Below, in pieces: positions 17,136 to 25,474 of a DNA stretch of 64,000 nucleotides. Position 1 is the stretch's first letter; each line of letters begins with the position of its first letter. Origin of the DNA: Streptomyces sp. STR69 (GTDB taxonomy: Bacteria; Actinomycetota; Actinomycetes; Streptomycetales; Streptomycetaceae); contig NZ_JALJRY010000024.1 in NCBI RefSeq assembly GCF_024519455.1, forward strand, positions 62,001 through 126,000, in the 5' to 3' direction. The notes under the pieces are model-generated. The model saw only the letters and a list, made by a program, of their open reading frames with translations, was not told the origin of the DNA and did not search any database. The translations under genes and the position numbers were made by a program.

Positions 17136-18512
17136 ATGACCACGGAAGAAGCGGCCGTCGACGACGACGGTGGCCGCAAGCACCATCTGGTGCACTTCGA
17201 CCGGCACACCCCCGACTACCGCGACCGGTTCGAGGACATCACCCACGAACTGCACGGCCAGTGTCCGATCGCCTGGACGGAGGCCCACGGCGGCCACTGG
17301 GTCGCCAGCGGCAACCGTGAGGTCTTCGAACTCGCACGGTCTGCGGAGTTCCTCTCCAACGACCATGACGTGAAAGGGGAACGGCGCGGCTACAAGGGCA
17401 TCTCCATCCCCCCGCCGCTCCGCGCCCGCGAGGCCCAGGGCGGCTTCCTGGAGATGGACCCGCCGGACCAACGGCACTACCGGCAGACCCTCAACCCGTA
17501 CCTGTCGCCGGCCGCGATCCAGCGCTGGATCCCCTTCGTCGACGAGGTCGTCCGCGCGAGCCTCGACGAGAAGATCGAGTCCGGGCGCATCGACTTCGTC
17601 GACGACCTCGCCAACATCGTCCCCGCCGTGCTCACCCTGGCGATGATGGGCATCCCGCTGGAGCACTGGACGATCTACAACGAACCGGCCCACGCCTCCG
17701 TCTACACCCCGCCCAACTCGCCCGACATGCAACGGGTGTTGGATCTGAGCCGCAAGATGGGCATGGACCTCATGGCCCAGCTCGCGGAGATCCGCAAGAA
17801 CCCCCGCCCGGGCCTCGTGGACGCGCTGGTCCGCGCCGACATCAACGGCCGTAACCCGGACGACGGTGAACTCCTGGGCGTCTGCGCCCTGTTGATCGGC
17901 GGCGGCTTCGACACCACGACCGCGCTCACCGCCCACTCCCTCGAATGGCTCTCCCAACACCCGGAGGAACGGGCCCGGTTGAGCCGTGAGCGCAAGACCC
18001 TGCTGGACTCCGCGACGGAGGAGTTCCTGCGCTTCTACACCCCGGCTCCCGGAGACGGCCGCACCATCACCGCCGACTGCGAGATCGCAGGCACCGAATT
18101 CAAGGAGGGCGAACGCCTCTGGCTGTCCTGGGCGATGGCCAACCGGGACCCGTCGGTCTTCCCCGACCCGGACCGCATCGACATGGAACGCAAGGGCAAC
18201 CGGCACAGCAGCTTCGGCCTCGGCATCCACCGCTGCATCGGCTCCAACGTCGCCCGTACCGTGTTCAAGCGGATGGTGACCGCCGTACTCGACCGGATGC
18301 CCGACTACGAGTGCGACCCCGAAGGCGCCGTGCACTACGAGACCATCGGCGTCATCCAGGGCATGCGGCACCTCCCGGCGACCTTCACCCCGGGCGAGCG
18401 GCTCGGCGCCGGACTCGACGAAACCCTCGCCGAACTCCAGAAGGTCTGCGACGAACAGCGACTCGCCGAACCGGTCACCGTCCGCAAGTCCACGGCGCGG
18501 ATCGACACATGA
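17136..18512 (+). CDS. Cytochrome P450 monooxygenase
   Basis: A 458-residue P450. The I-helix reads GGGFDTTTAL, the K-helix EEFLRFYTP (ExxR), and the haem loop FGLGIHRCIG with the axial cysteine at about residue 367. A C-terminal extension of about 50 residues (GAGLDETLAELQKVC) goes beyond the usual end. It should hydroxylate a C-H bond using the ferredoxin encoded just upstream. The CYP family cannot be assigned by eye. ATG 17136 follows GGGAGAGGA; the next gene starts inside its stop (ATGA). Confidence 0.94.
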   Translation: MTTEEAAVDDDGGRKHHLVHFDRHTPDYRDRFEDITHELHGQCPIAWTEAHGGHWVASGNREVFELARSAEFLSNDHDVKGERRGYKGISIPPPLRAREAQGGFLEMDPPDQRHYRQTLNPYLSPAAIQRWIPFVDEVVRASLDEKIESGRIDFVDDLANIVPAVLTLAMMGIPLEHWTIYNEPAHASVYTPPNSPDMQRVLDLSRKMGMDLMAQLAEIRKNPRPGLVDALVRADINGRNPDDGELLGVCALLIGGGFDTTTALTAHSLEWLSQHPEERARLSRERKTLLDSATEEFLRFYTPAPGDGRTITADCEIAGTEFKEGERLWLSWAMANRDPSVFPDPDRIDMERKGNRHSSFGLGIHRCIGSNVARTVFKRMVTAVLDRMPDYECDPEGAVHYETIGVIQGMRHLPATFTPGERLGAGLDETLAELQKVCDEQRLAEPVTVRKSTARIDT

Positions 18513-20170
18513 CGGAGAGTCAACGCCTCGGCCCGGTGGTCACGGAGGAGAACGAGTTCTTCTGGACCTCCGGCGCGGACGGCCGGCTGCGGCTGGCGGA
18601 GTGCGGGTCCTGCCAGGCCCTCATCCACCCGCCGCAGCCGGTCTGCCGGTACTGCCACGGCCACGACATGGGCGTCCGGGCCGTCTCCGGCCGTGCGACG
18701 CTGATCGGCTTCACGGTCAACCACCGCTTCGCCCTGCCCGGCCTGCCCGCGCCCTACGTCGTGGCCCAGGTCGCCCTGGAGGAGGACCCCCGCGTCCGCC
18801 TCACCACCAACGCCGTCCAATGCACCCCGGACGAGCTGGAGTTGGGCATGCGGATGGAGGTCGTCTTCGAACAGGTCGAGGACGCCTGGCTGCCCCTGTT
18901 CCGCCCGGCAAGCGAACGCCCGGCCCCGGACCCACTGCCGCTCGCCGAGGTGGACACCCCCCAACTCGCCCGCCGGGTACGGCCGATGGTGTCGACCGAC
19001 AAGTTCGAGGACAAGGTCGCCATCACCGGCATCGGCATGTCGGAGATCGGCCGCCGCTTGCTGGTCCCCCCGGTGTCCCTGACCGTCCAGGCCTGCCAAC
19101 GTGCCATCGCCGACGCCGGGTTGACCGTCGACGACATCGACGGCCTGGCCACCTACCCGGGCGCCGGCACCGCGTACGGCGGCTTCGGCGAAGGCGGGGT
19201 CACCGCACTGGAATCCGCCCTCGGCCTGGAACCGACCTGGTACAACGGCGGCAGCGAGACCTTCGGCCCCTGCGGCTCCCTCATCTCCGCAATGCTCGCC
19301 ATCGCAGGGGGACTTGCCCGGCACGTCCTGTGCTTCCGTACGGTCTGGGAGGCGTCGTACGGCGAACTCGTGCGCCGCGGCCGGATCGCGCAGGACCCAC
19401 CGCGCAGACTGGACGGCTGGATGAAGCCGTTCGGAGCGACCTCGGCAGCGCACACCCTCGCCCAGAACGCCCAACGCCATTTCCACCGCTACGGCACCAC
19501 CCGCGAGACTCTCGGCTGGATCGCCCTCAACCAGCGGGCCAACGCCGCACTCAACCCCACGGCGGTCTACCGCGACCCCTTGACCATGGACGACTATCTC
19601 AACGCCCGCCCCATCACCACCCCGTTCGGCCTCTACGACTGTGACGTTCCCTGCGACGGAGCGGTCGCCGTGATCGTGTCGGCCGTGGACGCGGCCCGGG
19701 ACCTCGCCCAACCACCCGTGATGGTGGAGGCGGTTGGCACCCAGATCCTGGAACGGCTCGAATGGGACCAGAGCACGCTGACCCACGAGCCCCAAGTGCT
19801 GGGCCAGTCCGCGCACTTGTGGTCCCGCACCGCACTGCGCCCCGAAGACGTCGACGTCGCCGAACTCTACGACGGCTTCACCTTCAACTGCCTCTCCTGG
19901 CTGGAGGGGTTGGGGTTCTGCGGCATCGGCGAGTCGAAGGACTTCCTGGACGGAGGCAAGAACATCGCGCGGGACGGCGTACTGCCGCTGAACACCCACG
20001 GCGGACAGCTCTCCCACGGCCGCACCCACGGCATGGGACTGGTCCACGAGGCGATCACCCAGCTGCGTGGCGCGGCCGGACCACGACAGGTGTCCGGTGC
20101 CCGGGTGGCGGTGGCGAGCAGTGGCGGACTCACCCCCAGCGGCGTGATCCTCTTCCGGGCGGACGGATGA
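18509..20170 (+). CDS. DUF35 (zinc-ribbon/OB-fold) fused to Ltp2-like thiolase-fold aldolase
   Basis: A 553-residue two-domain protein. Residues 1-130 are a DUF35 module with a zinc ribbon (Cys32, Cys35, Cys46, Cys49) and an OB-fold. From about residue 165 a thiolase-like domain starts (KVAITGIGMSEIGRR) and ends with ELYDGFTFN, NTHGGQLSHGRTHGMG and VASSGG. These resemble Ltp2/SCP-x-type proteins; in steroid catabolism Ltp2 is a retro-aldolase that needs the separate DUF35 domain of ChsH2. Here both parts are one chain. Expected role: C-C cleavage of a beta-hydroxyacyl-CoA after P450 and dehydrogenase steps (inference). Confidence 0.9.
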   Translation: MTESQRLGPVVTEENEFFWTSGADGRLRLAECGSCQALIHPPQPVCRYCHGHDMGVRAVSGRATLIGFTVNHRFALPGLPAPYVVAQVALEEDPRVRLTTNAVQCTPDELELGMRMEVVFEQVEDAWLPLFRPASERPAPDPLPLAEVDTPQLARRVRPMVSTDKFEDKVAITGIGMSEIGRRLLVPPVSLTVQACQRAIADAGLTVDDIDGLATYPGAGTAYGGFGEGGVTALESALGLEPTWYNGGSETFGPCGSLISAMLAIAGGLARHVLCFRTVWEASYGELVRRGRIAQDPPRRLDGWMKPFGATSAAHTLAQNAQRHFHRYGTTRETLGWIALNQRANAALNPTAVYRDPLTMDDYLNARPITTPFGLYDCDVPCDGAVAVIVSAVDAARDLAQPPVMVEAVGTQILERLEWDQSTLTHEPQVLGQSAHLWSRTALRPEDVDVAELYDGFTFNCLSWLEGLGFCGIGESKDFLDGGKNIARDGVLPLNTHGGQLSHGRTHGMGLVHEAITQLRGAAGPRQVSGARVAVASSGGLTPSGVILFRADG

Positions 20171-21084
20171 ACCCACGTACCACGGAGGTCGTTTCGCGCG
20201 TCGTCGACGTCGACGGCATCCCCATGTCGGCGCTGCTGTGCGAGGCCCGCGAACCGCGCGCGGTCCTCGTCGCGCTGCACGGGGGAGCGGTGACCTCCCG
20301 CTACTTCGACTACCCCGACCAGCCCCGCCTGTCCCTCCTGCGCACGGCGGCGGCACTCGGCTTCACCACTGTGGCCATCGACCGTCCCGGATACGGGAGT
20401 TCGGCTCCGTACGGCGAGAGCATGGCTTCCCCCGCGCGACGTGTCGACCTCGCCTACGGAGTGGTGGACCGACTGCTCGCCTCGCGTCCGCGCGGAGCGG
20501 GCCTGTTCCTGTGGGCCCACTCGATCGGCTGCGCCCTGGGCGTGCGCATGGCCGGTGACGAACGGCGGAGCGACCTTCTCGGCCTGGAGATCGCCGGTAC
20601 CGGACGCCACCACGCACCCGGCGCCGTCGAGATCCTCGACTTCCGGCAGCGCGACCCGGCCGTGCCGAGACGGTCCGGACCCGGACTGCGCGAGCTGCTG
20701 TGGGAACCGTCGCGTCTGTATCCGGCCGAAGTCGTCGGCGCGTCCCGCATCCAGTCGCCGGGCCCGCCGTACGAAGGCACCGTGGCCCGCCGTTGGCCGC
20801 TGGAGTTCGCCGAAGTCGCCGCCCACGTACGGGTTCCCGTGCATTACACGCTCGGCGACCACGAGCGGGTCTGGAGCTCCGGGCCCCAGGCCATGGCCGA
20901 CATCGCGGGCCTGTTCACCGCTTCCCCGCGAGTCGTCACCGACGAACAGGCCGACAGCGGCCACAACTTGAGCATCGGACGCACCGCGACCGGATACCAC
21001 CTGAAGATCCTCTCGTTCGTCGAGGAGTGTGTTCTCGGCCGGGAGAGCGACGGGATCGACCGCCTGCCGAGGAGGGCCGGATGA
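20167..21084 (+). CDS. Alpha/beta hydrolase
   Basis: A 305-residue hydrolase fold. The oxyanion region is LHGGAVTSRYF, the nucleophile elbow AHSIGCALG (Ser), and a late SGHNLSIG carries a candidate catalytic histidine; the acid may lie in LGDHERVW. It could hydrolyse an ester, lactone or C-C bond. ATG 20167 overlaps the aldolase stop (ATGA), and the next gene overlaps its stop in the same way, so it is a translated member of this operon. Substrate unknown. Confidence 0.88.
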   Translation: MNPRTTEVVSRVVDVDGIPMSALLCEAREPRAVLVALHGGAVTSRYFDYPDQPRLSLLRTAAALGFTTVAIDRPGYGSSAPYGESMASPARRVDLAYGVVDRLLASRPRGAGLFLWAHSIGCALGVRMAGDERRSDLLGLEIAGTGRHHAPGAVEILDFRQRDPAVPRRSGPGLRELLWEPSRLYPAEVVGASRIQSPGPPYEGTVARRWPLEFAEVAAHVRVPVHYTLGDHERVWSSGPQAMADIAGLFTASPRVVTDEQADSGHNLSIGRTATGYHLKILSFVEECVLGRESDGIDRLPRRAG

Positions 21085-21641
21085 GCGACGCCGACAACGC
21101 CGTACTGCTGCTCGTACGAGTGGTCGTCGGACTCGTCATGATCATGCACGGGCTGAATCACTGGCGCGGCGGCGGCAGGATCGGCGGCACCGCCCGCTGG
21201 TTCACCGGACTCGGCCTGAGACAGGGCGTGCTGCAGGCCTGGATGAGCGTGCTCACCGAGGTCGGCGCGGGCCTCCTGCTCGTCCTCGGCCTGCTCACGC
21301 CGCTGGCCTGCGCCGCCGTGATCTCCGTGATGCTGGTCGCGGGACTGCTCGCCCACCGGCCCAACGGGTTCTTCGTCTTCAAGGACGGCTACGAGTACGT
21401 CCTCACGCTCGCCGTGGTCGCCCTGGCCGTCGCGGTGCTGGGCCCCGGCCGCTGGTCCCTGGACCACGCGGCGGGCATCGACCCGACCGGCTGGACCGGC
21501 GGCGCGATCGCGCTCGGCGCGGCCGTGGTGGCGACCGGGGGACTGCTGGGCACGTTCTGGCGACCCGAGCCCGAGGCGGAGCCCGAGCCGGAAGCAGGGT
21601 CCGAGAACACCCCCGAGCAAGTCGACCAGGAGGCCCGCTGA
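21081..21641 (+). CDS. DoxX family membrane protein
   Basis: A 186-residue integral membrane protein with four hydrophobic segments (starting LLLVRVVVGLVMIMHGLNHW, then LTEVGAGLLLVLGLL, LACAAVISVMLVAGLL and YVLTLAVVALAVAVLG) and a further weakly hydrophobic stretch. The C-terminus is acidic and repetitive (EPEAEPEPEAGSE). The pattern fits DoxX/DoxD proteins, linked to quinone or redox metabolism, but no catalytic role can be assigned. Overlaps on both sides (ATGA at the start, TGATG at the end) place it firmly in the operon. Confidence 0.85.
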   Translation: MSDADNAVLLLVRVVVGLVMIMHGLNHWRGGGRIGGTARWFTGLGLRQGVLQAWMSVLTEVGAGLLLVLGLLTPLACAAVISVMLVAGLLAHRPNGFFVFKDGYEYVLTLAVVALAVAVLGPGRWSLDHAAGIDPTGWTGGAIALGAAVVATGGLLGTFWRPEPEAEPEPEAGSENTPEQVDQEAR

Positions 21642-22492
21642 TGCGCGTCGGATTCATCGGGCTGGGCAGTCAGGGCGCTCCCATGGCACGCCGGATCGTC
21701 GAGGCGGGCTTCGCCACGACGCTCTGGGCGCGCCGCCCGGCCACCCTCGCAGCGTTCGCGGACACCGCCGCCCGGCGGGCCGCGTCCCCCGTCGAACTGG
21801 CCGCGGCCAGCGACCTGGTGTGCGTCTGTGTCGTCGACGACGCCGACGTCGAGCAGGTCGTCACCGGCGAACAGGGCGTGCTGAGAGGGCTGCGCCGGGG
21901 CGGTGTGATCGCCGTACACAGCACCGTCCACCCCGACACCTGTCGACGGCTGGCCGAACGGGCCCAGGTGCACGGCGTGTCCGTGGTCGACGCTCCGGTC
22001 AGCGGCGGCGGACGAGCCGCCGCGGAAGGCCGGCTGCTGGTGATGACCGGCGGCGAGTCCGGCACGGTCGCCTACTGCCGCAAGGTGTTCGAGACCTTCG
22101 GCGATCCAGTGCTGCACATGGGCCCGCTCGGCTCGGGACAGATCGCCAAACTTCTCAACAACCTATTGTTCACTGCCAACTTGGCGACCGCGGCCGATAC
22201 GCTGGCGCTGGCACCGGAGTTCGGCATCGACCGCGGCGCTCTCGCCGAAGCCGTGCTCCATGGCAGCGGAGCGAGCTTTGCCCTCGACCGCGTGAAGTCG
22301 GCCGGCGGCACGCTCGACCCCTTGGCGGAGCGCGCGGGACCGCTGCTCCGCAAGGACGTGAGACTCCTGGCCGACCTCGCCGAGACGACGGGCGCCACGA
22401 CGGGCACCGCACTTGCGGCGGCCGACGCGGCCCTCGACCGGATGGGCCAAGGGCGCCTGACGGCAGCCCCAACTCCCGCTCCACGAAAGTGA
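21641..22492 (+). CDS. NAD(P)-dependent beta-hydroxyacid dehydrogenase (6PGDH/HIBADH family)
   Basis: A 283-residue dehydrogenase. The cofactor motif is VGFIGLGSQGAP, the substrate-binding motif DAPVSGGGRAA, and the catalytic lysine lies in AKLLNNLLFTANL (about residue 170). It is a paralogue of the protein at 4570-5391. It would oxidise a 3-hydroxyacid or reduce a semialdehyde. The start overlaps the DoxX stop by one base. Last gene of the long operon; the next gene has its own upstream region. Confidence 0.9.
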   Translation: MRVGFIGLGSQGAPMARRIVEAGFATTLWARRPATLAAFADTAARRAASPVELAAASDLVCVCVVDDADVEQVVTGEQGVLRGLRRGGVIAVHSTVHPDTCRRLAERAQVHGVSVVDAPVSGGGRAAAEGRLLVMTGGESGTVAYCRKVFETFGDPVLHMGPLGSGQIAKLLNNLLFTANLATAADTLALAPEFGIDRGALAEAVLHGSGASFALDRVKSAGGTLDPLAERAGPLLRKDVRLLADLAETTGATTGTALAAADAALDRMGQGRLTAAPTPAPRK

Positions 22493-22500
22493 AAACGGCC

Positions 22501-22517
22501 TTCTCGTCAGCGGAGAA
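22501..22517. promoter_or_regulatory. Inverted repeat TTCTC-N7-GAGAA upstream of P450/ferredoxin pair
   Basis: TTCTC-GTCAGCG-GAGAA, 46 bases before the P450 start at 22563. The half-sites match those of the GAGAAT palindrome but point outward with a seven-base gap. The same spacing, ATTCTC-N7-GAGAAG, is present in the promoter at 45350 and ATTCGC-N7-GAGAAT in that at 11994. Possibly a second binding arrangement of the same regulator. Confidence 0.4.
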
Positions 22518-22562
22518 GATTGATATCGTCGCTCGTCGTCAGACTGGTGACGGAAGGGAACC

Positions 22563-23858
22563 GTGCACACCGTGAAGGACTTCGAGGCGATCGACTTCTT
22601 CCAGGACGACGAGGTCGTCGCGGATCCGTACCCTTACTTGGCGGCCCTGCGCGGGAAGTGCCCGGTGCAGCGCGAGAGCCACCACGACGTGACGATGGTG
22701 ACGGGGTACGACGAGGCGATCCAGGTCCTCAACGACTCCGACACGTACTCGTCCTGCCTCTCGGTGACCGGCCCCTTCCCCGGGTTCCCGGTCCCGCTGG
22801 ACGGCGATGTCGACGTCAGCGCGCTGATCGAGCAGTACCGCGACCAGCTCCCGATGAGCGACCAGCTGCCGACGCTCGACCCGCCCATGCACACGGACCA
22901 CCGTGGTCTGCTGATGCGGATGATCACCCCGCGCCGCCTCAAGGAGAACGAGGCGTCGATGTGGCACCTCGCCGACGCCCAGCTGGACGGGTATCTCGCC
23001 GCCGGTGAGGGCGACTTCATCAGCGGGTTCGCCGGCCCCTTCACCCTGAGGGTCATCGCCGACCTGCTCGGTGTGCCCGACGAGGATCGCAACGCCTTCG
23101 TGGAGGGCCTCGAACACCGGCCGCAGGCGGGCATCGGCAACACGGACGGCGAGGTGTCGTACTCGCCGCTGGAGTACCTGTACGCGCAGTTCTCGGCCTA
23201 CGTCGAGGAGCGCCGCCGCGAACCACGCGAGGATGTGATCACCGGTCTCGCCCTGGCGAAGTTCGCCGACGGCTCGACCCCCGACGTCGCGGACGTGGCC
23301 CGCGTCGCGACCAACCTGTTCGCGGCGGGCCAGGAGACCACCGTCCGGCTGCTGAGCAACGCCCTCAAGCTGATCGCCGAAGACCCCGATCTGCAGCACC
23401 TGTTGCGCACCGAGCGCGACCGCATCCCGAACTTCATCGAGGAGACGCTGCGCACCGAGAGCCCGATCAAGGGCGACTTCCGGCTGTCGCGCGTGGCGTC
23501 CACGGTGGGCGGCGTCGACATCCCGGCCGGAACCACCCTCATGGTCCTCAACGGCGCCGCGAACCGCGACCCGCGCCACTTCGAGGACCCCGAGACCTTC
23601 GACCCGGCCCGCGCCAACGCCCGCCACCACCTCGCCTTCGGCCGCGGCCCCCACACCTGCCCCGGCGCCCCGCTGGCCCGCGCCGAGGCCCGCGTGGGCA
23701 TCGAGCGCATCCTCGACCGTACGACCGACATCAGGATCTCGGAGAGCGTGCACGGCCCTGCCGGGGCACGGAACTACCGTTACCTGCCGACGTACATCCT
23801 GCGCGGACTCACCCATCTGAACCTGGAGTTCACGCTCGCCGAGGAGTCCGCCCGATGA
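22563..23858 (+). CDS. Cytochrome P450 monooxygenase
   Basis: A 431-residue P450. The I-helix is AAGQETTVRL (Glu in the acid-alcohol pair), the K-helix EETLRTESP, and the haem loop FGRGPHTCPG with the axial cysteine at about residue 366. It is clearly different in sequence from the P450 at 17136, so a different position of the substrate is probably attacked. GTG start with GGAAGGGAA upstream. Its stop overlaps its own ferredoxin gene (ATGA). Confidence 0.94.
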   Translation: MHTVKDFEAIDFFQDDEVVADPYPYLAALRGKCPVQRESHHDVTMVTGYDEAIQVLNDSDTYSSCLSVTGPFPGFPVPLDGDVDVSALIEQYRDQLPMSDQLPTLDPPMHTDHRGLLMRMITPRRLKENEASMWHLADAQLDGYLAAGEGDFISGFAGPFTLRVIADLLGVPDEDRNAFVEGLEHRPQAGIGNTDGEVSYSPLEYLYAQFSAYVEERRREPREDVITGLALAKFADGSTPDVADVARVATNLFAAGQETTVRLLSNALKLIAEDPDLQHLLRTERDRIPNFIEETLRTESPIKGDFRLSRVASTVGGVDIPAGTTLMVLNGAANRDPRHFEDPETFDPARANARHHLAFGRGPHTCPGAPLARAEARVGIERILDRTTDIRISESVHGPAGARNYRYLPTYILRGLTHLNLEFTLAEESAR

Positions 23859-24043
23859 AGGCCGTCGTCGACACGGACCGCTGCCGGGGCCACGGAATCT
23901 GCTGGTCGATCTGCCCCGAGGTCTTCGACCTCACCGACGACGGCTACGCCGAGGTCCTGACCCCGGAAGTCCCCACCGAGTACGAGGCCCAGGTCCGCGA
24001 GGCGATCAGCAGCTGCCCCGAGCGTGCCATCACGGTCACCTAG
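23855..24043 (+). CDS. Ferredoxin, [3Fe-4S] type, P450 partner
   Basis: A 62-residue ferredoxin with RCRGHGICWSICP and a distal CPERAI; His replaces one cysteine position as in P450-linked [3Fe-4S] ferredoxins. ATG overlaps the P450 stop (ATGA), so the pair is translated together. It is the second such pair in the window. No ferredoxin reductase of the usual flavoprotein type is encoded nearby. Confidence 0.94.
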   Translation: MKAVVDTDRCRGHGICWSICPEVFDLTDDGYAEVLTPEVPTEYEAQVREAISSCPERAITVT

Positions 24044-24089
24044 CCCGCTCGCGCGTCCGTCGATGGCCGGAAGGGTCGCCCTATCGTCA

Positions 24090-24120
24090 CGGCAACCGTA
24101 GTGTCACATCGGTGTTGCCG
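24090..24120. promoter_or_regulatory. Inverted repeat upstream of the second TetR gene
   Basis: CGGCAAC (24090-24096) and GTTGCCG (24114-24120) are perfect arms 17 bases apart, ending 18 bases before the TetR start codon. The inner flanks (ACCG/CGGT) extend the symmetry with a two-base shift. A candidate auto-regulatory operator, different in sequence from the GAGAAT boxes. Confidence 0.45.
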
Positions 24121-24138
24121 CGGTGAGAGGGGTCCCCA

Positions 24139-24711
24139 ATGACGACGGCCCGATACGAGGAGATCCTTGTCGCCGCGCTGGCGGTGTTCGCCGAGCGCGG
24201 CTACAAGAAGGCGTCCATCGACGCCGTGGCGGAGCGTGCCGGTCTGACCAGACAGGGCGTCCTGCACTACTTCCCGAGTAAGAAACGGCTGCTCCTCGCC
24301 CTGGTCCAGCTCCGGGAGGACCTCGCCCGCGAACACCTCGCCGCCCTCCACGCGGACGCCGGCGAGGACCTGCCCGGGCTGCTCGCCGAGGTCATCACCT
24401 ACGACCACAAGAACCCCGGTCTCGCCCAGATCCACAGCGTTCTCGTAGCTGAGGGCGTCACCGGCAGCGACGAGGCACAGCGGTTCTGCCACGACTACTA
24501 CCGGTCGATCCAGGAGCACACCGTCGAGCACCTCACCGCGCTCTACGGCGACCGCGTACCCAGCGGTCTGACCCCGCGAGCCGCCGCCACCGCCGTGGTG
24601 GCGATGCTCGACGGGGTCCAGCAGCAGTGGATGCTCGACGAGGAGCAGACCGACTACCCCGAGATCATCCGCGAGGTCATGGGCGTGCTGCTCGGGCCCG
24701 CGCCTGTATGA
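24139..24711 (+). CDS. TetR family transcriptional regulator
   Basis: A 190-residue regulator. The helix-turn-helix is SIDAVAERAGLTRQGVLHYF (about residues 29-48), with the typical FPSKKRLL following. The rest is a helical effector domain. It follows the P450/ferredoxin genes by 95 bases and overlaps a convergent gene by 35 bases. Its position in the centre of the GAGAAT regulon makes it one candidate regulator, but its own upstream repeat is of another sequence. The effector may be a pathway CoA ester (inference). Confidence 0.93.
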   Translation: MTTARYEEILVAALAVFAERGYKKASIDAVAERAGLTRQGVLHYFPSKKRLLLALVQLREDLAREHLAALHADAGEDLPGLLAEVITYDHKNPGLAQIHSVLVAEGVTGSDEAQRFCHDYYRSIQEHTVEHLTALYGDRVPSGLTPRAAATAVVAMLDGVQQQWMLDEEQTDYPEIIREVMGVLLGPAPV

Positions 24712-25474
24712 AATCGGCCATCGCCGTCACGCTCTCGGGATGCAGACTCACCGCGTCCGGCCGAACCCGAAGATCCACCGTGACACCGGAACGGGCCGCG
24801 CGGGCCGCGAACGACAGCGAATCGTCCAGCAGCGGATCGGTGCCCGCCACCAGCAGTTGGATCGGCGGCAGCCCGTGCAGATTGGCGTGCAGCGGACTCA
24901 ACAACGGGTTGGTCCGGTCGGCGCCGGCCGCGAACCGGGCCGCGTGCAACCGGAGTTCGTCGATGTCGAAGCCCGGATCGGCCGCCGCGTTGAACAGCAG
25001 ACTCGGCGCGTCCAGCGTCAGATCGAGCAGCGCGGAACTGAGCACCGCGCAGTCCGGCTCCTGAGCCCCCATGTCCCGCAGCCGCACCAGCAGCGAGGCC
25101 GCGAGCCCGGCCCCGAGCCGCTCACCGGCCAGCGCCACCGGACCACGGGCCTGGCACGAGCTGTACACGGCGTGCACGTCGTCGAGCGCCCCCGGAAACG
25201 ACGAACGGTAGCGCGGACACACCACCACGGCCCCCGTCCGCAGCGCGAGCCGCTCGGCCAGATCCACCGCCGACTCCGGCGAGCCCGACAACTGCCGGTC
25301 CCCGTGCAGATACAGGACGACGAGATCGGACGCGTCCGGCGGTCGTACGATCGGCCCGACCGGGCTCGACTCGACCCGCACCCGCCCGTCGTCGGCCCCC
25401 GCCCGGGCCGTCCGCGCTCGTACGTCGGCCAGGTCCGTGCTCGCTCCGGTCGCCCCAACTCGTGTGTCACCCAC
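24677..25474 (-). CDS. Alpha/beta-hydrolase-fold protein with degenerate active site
   Basis: A 265-residue protein of the hormone-sensitive-lipase-like group. The oxyanion motif HGGG appears as HGDR (His57), and the nucleophile motif GDSAGG is GERLGA, with Arg119 where the serine should be. The acid region GTDPLLDD and a late histidine (SLHPES) remain. Hydrolysis by the standard triad is therefore unlikely; a binding or structural role is possible. GTG start overlaps the crotonase stop by eight bases. The 3' end overlaps the convergent TetR gene by 35 bases. Confidence 0.82.
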   Translation of the reverse strand: MGDTRVGATGASTDLADVRARTARAGADDGRVRVESSPVGPIVRPPDASDLVVLYLHGDRQLSGSPESAVDLAERLALRTGAVVVCPRYRSSFPGALDDVHAVYSSCQARGPVALAGERLGAGLAASLLVRLRDMGAQEPDCAVLSSALLDLTLDAPSLLFNAAADPGFDIDELRLHAARFAAGADRTNPLLSPLHANLHGLPPIQLLVAGTDPLLDDSLSFAARAARSGVTVDLRVRPDAVSLHPESVTAMADFIQARARAARP

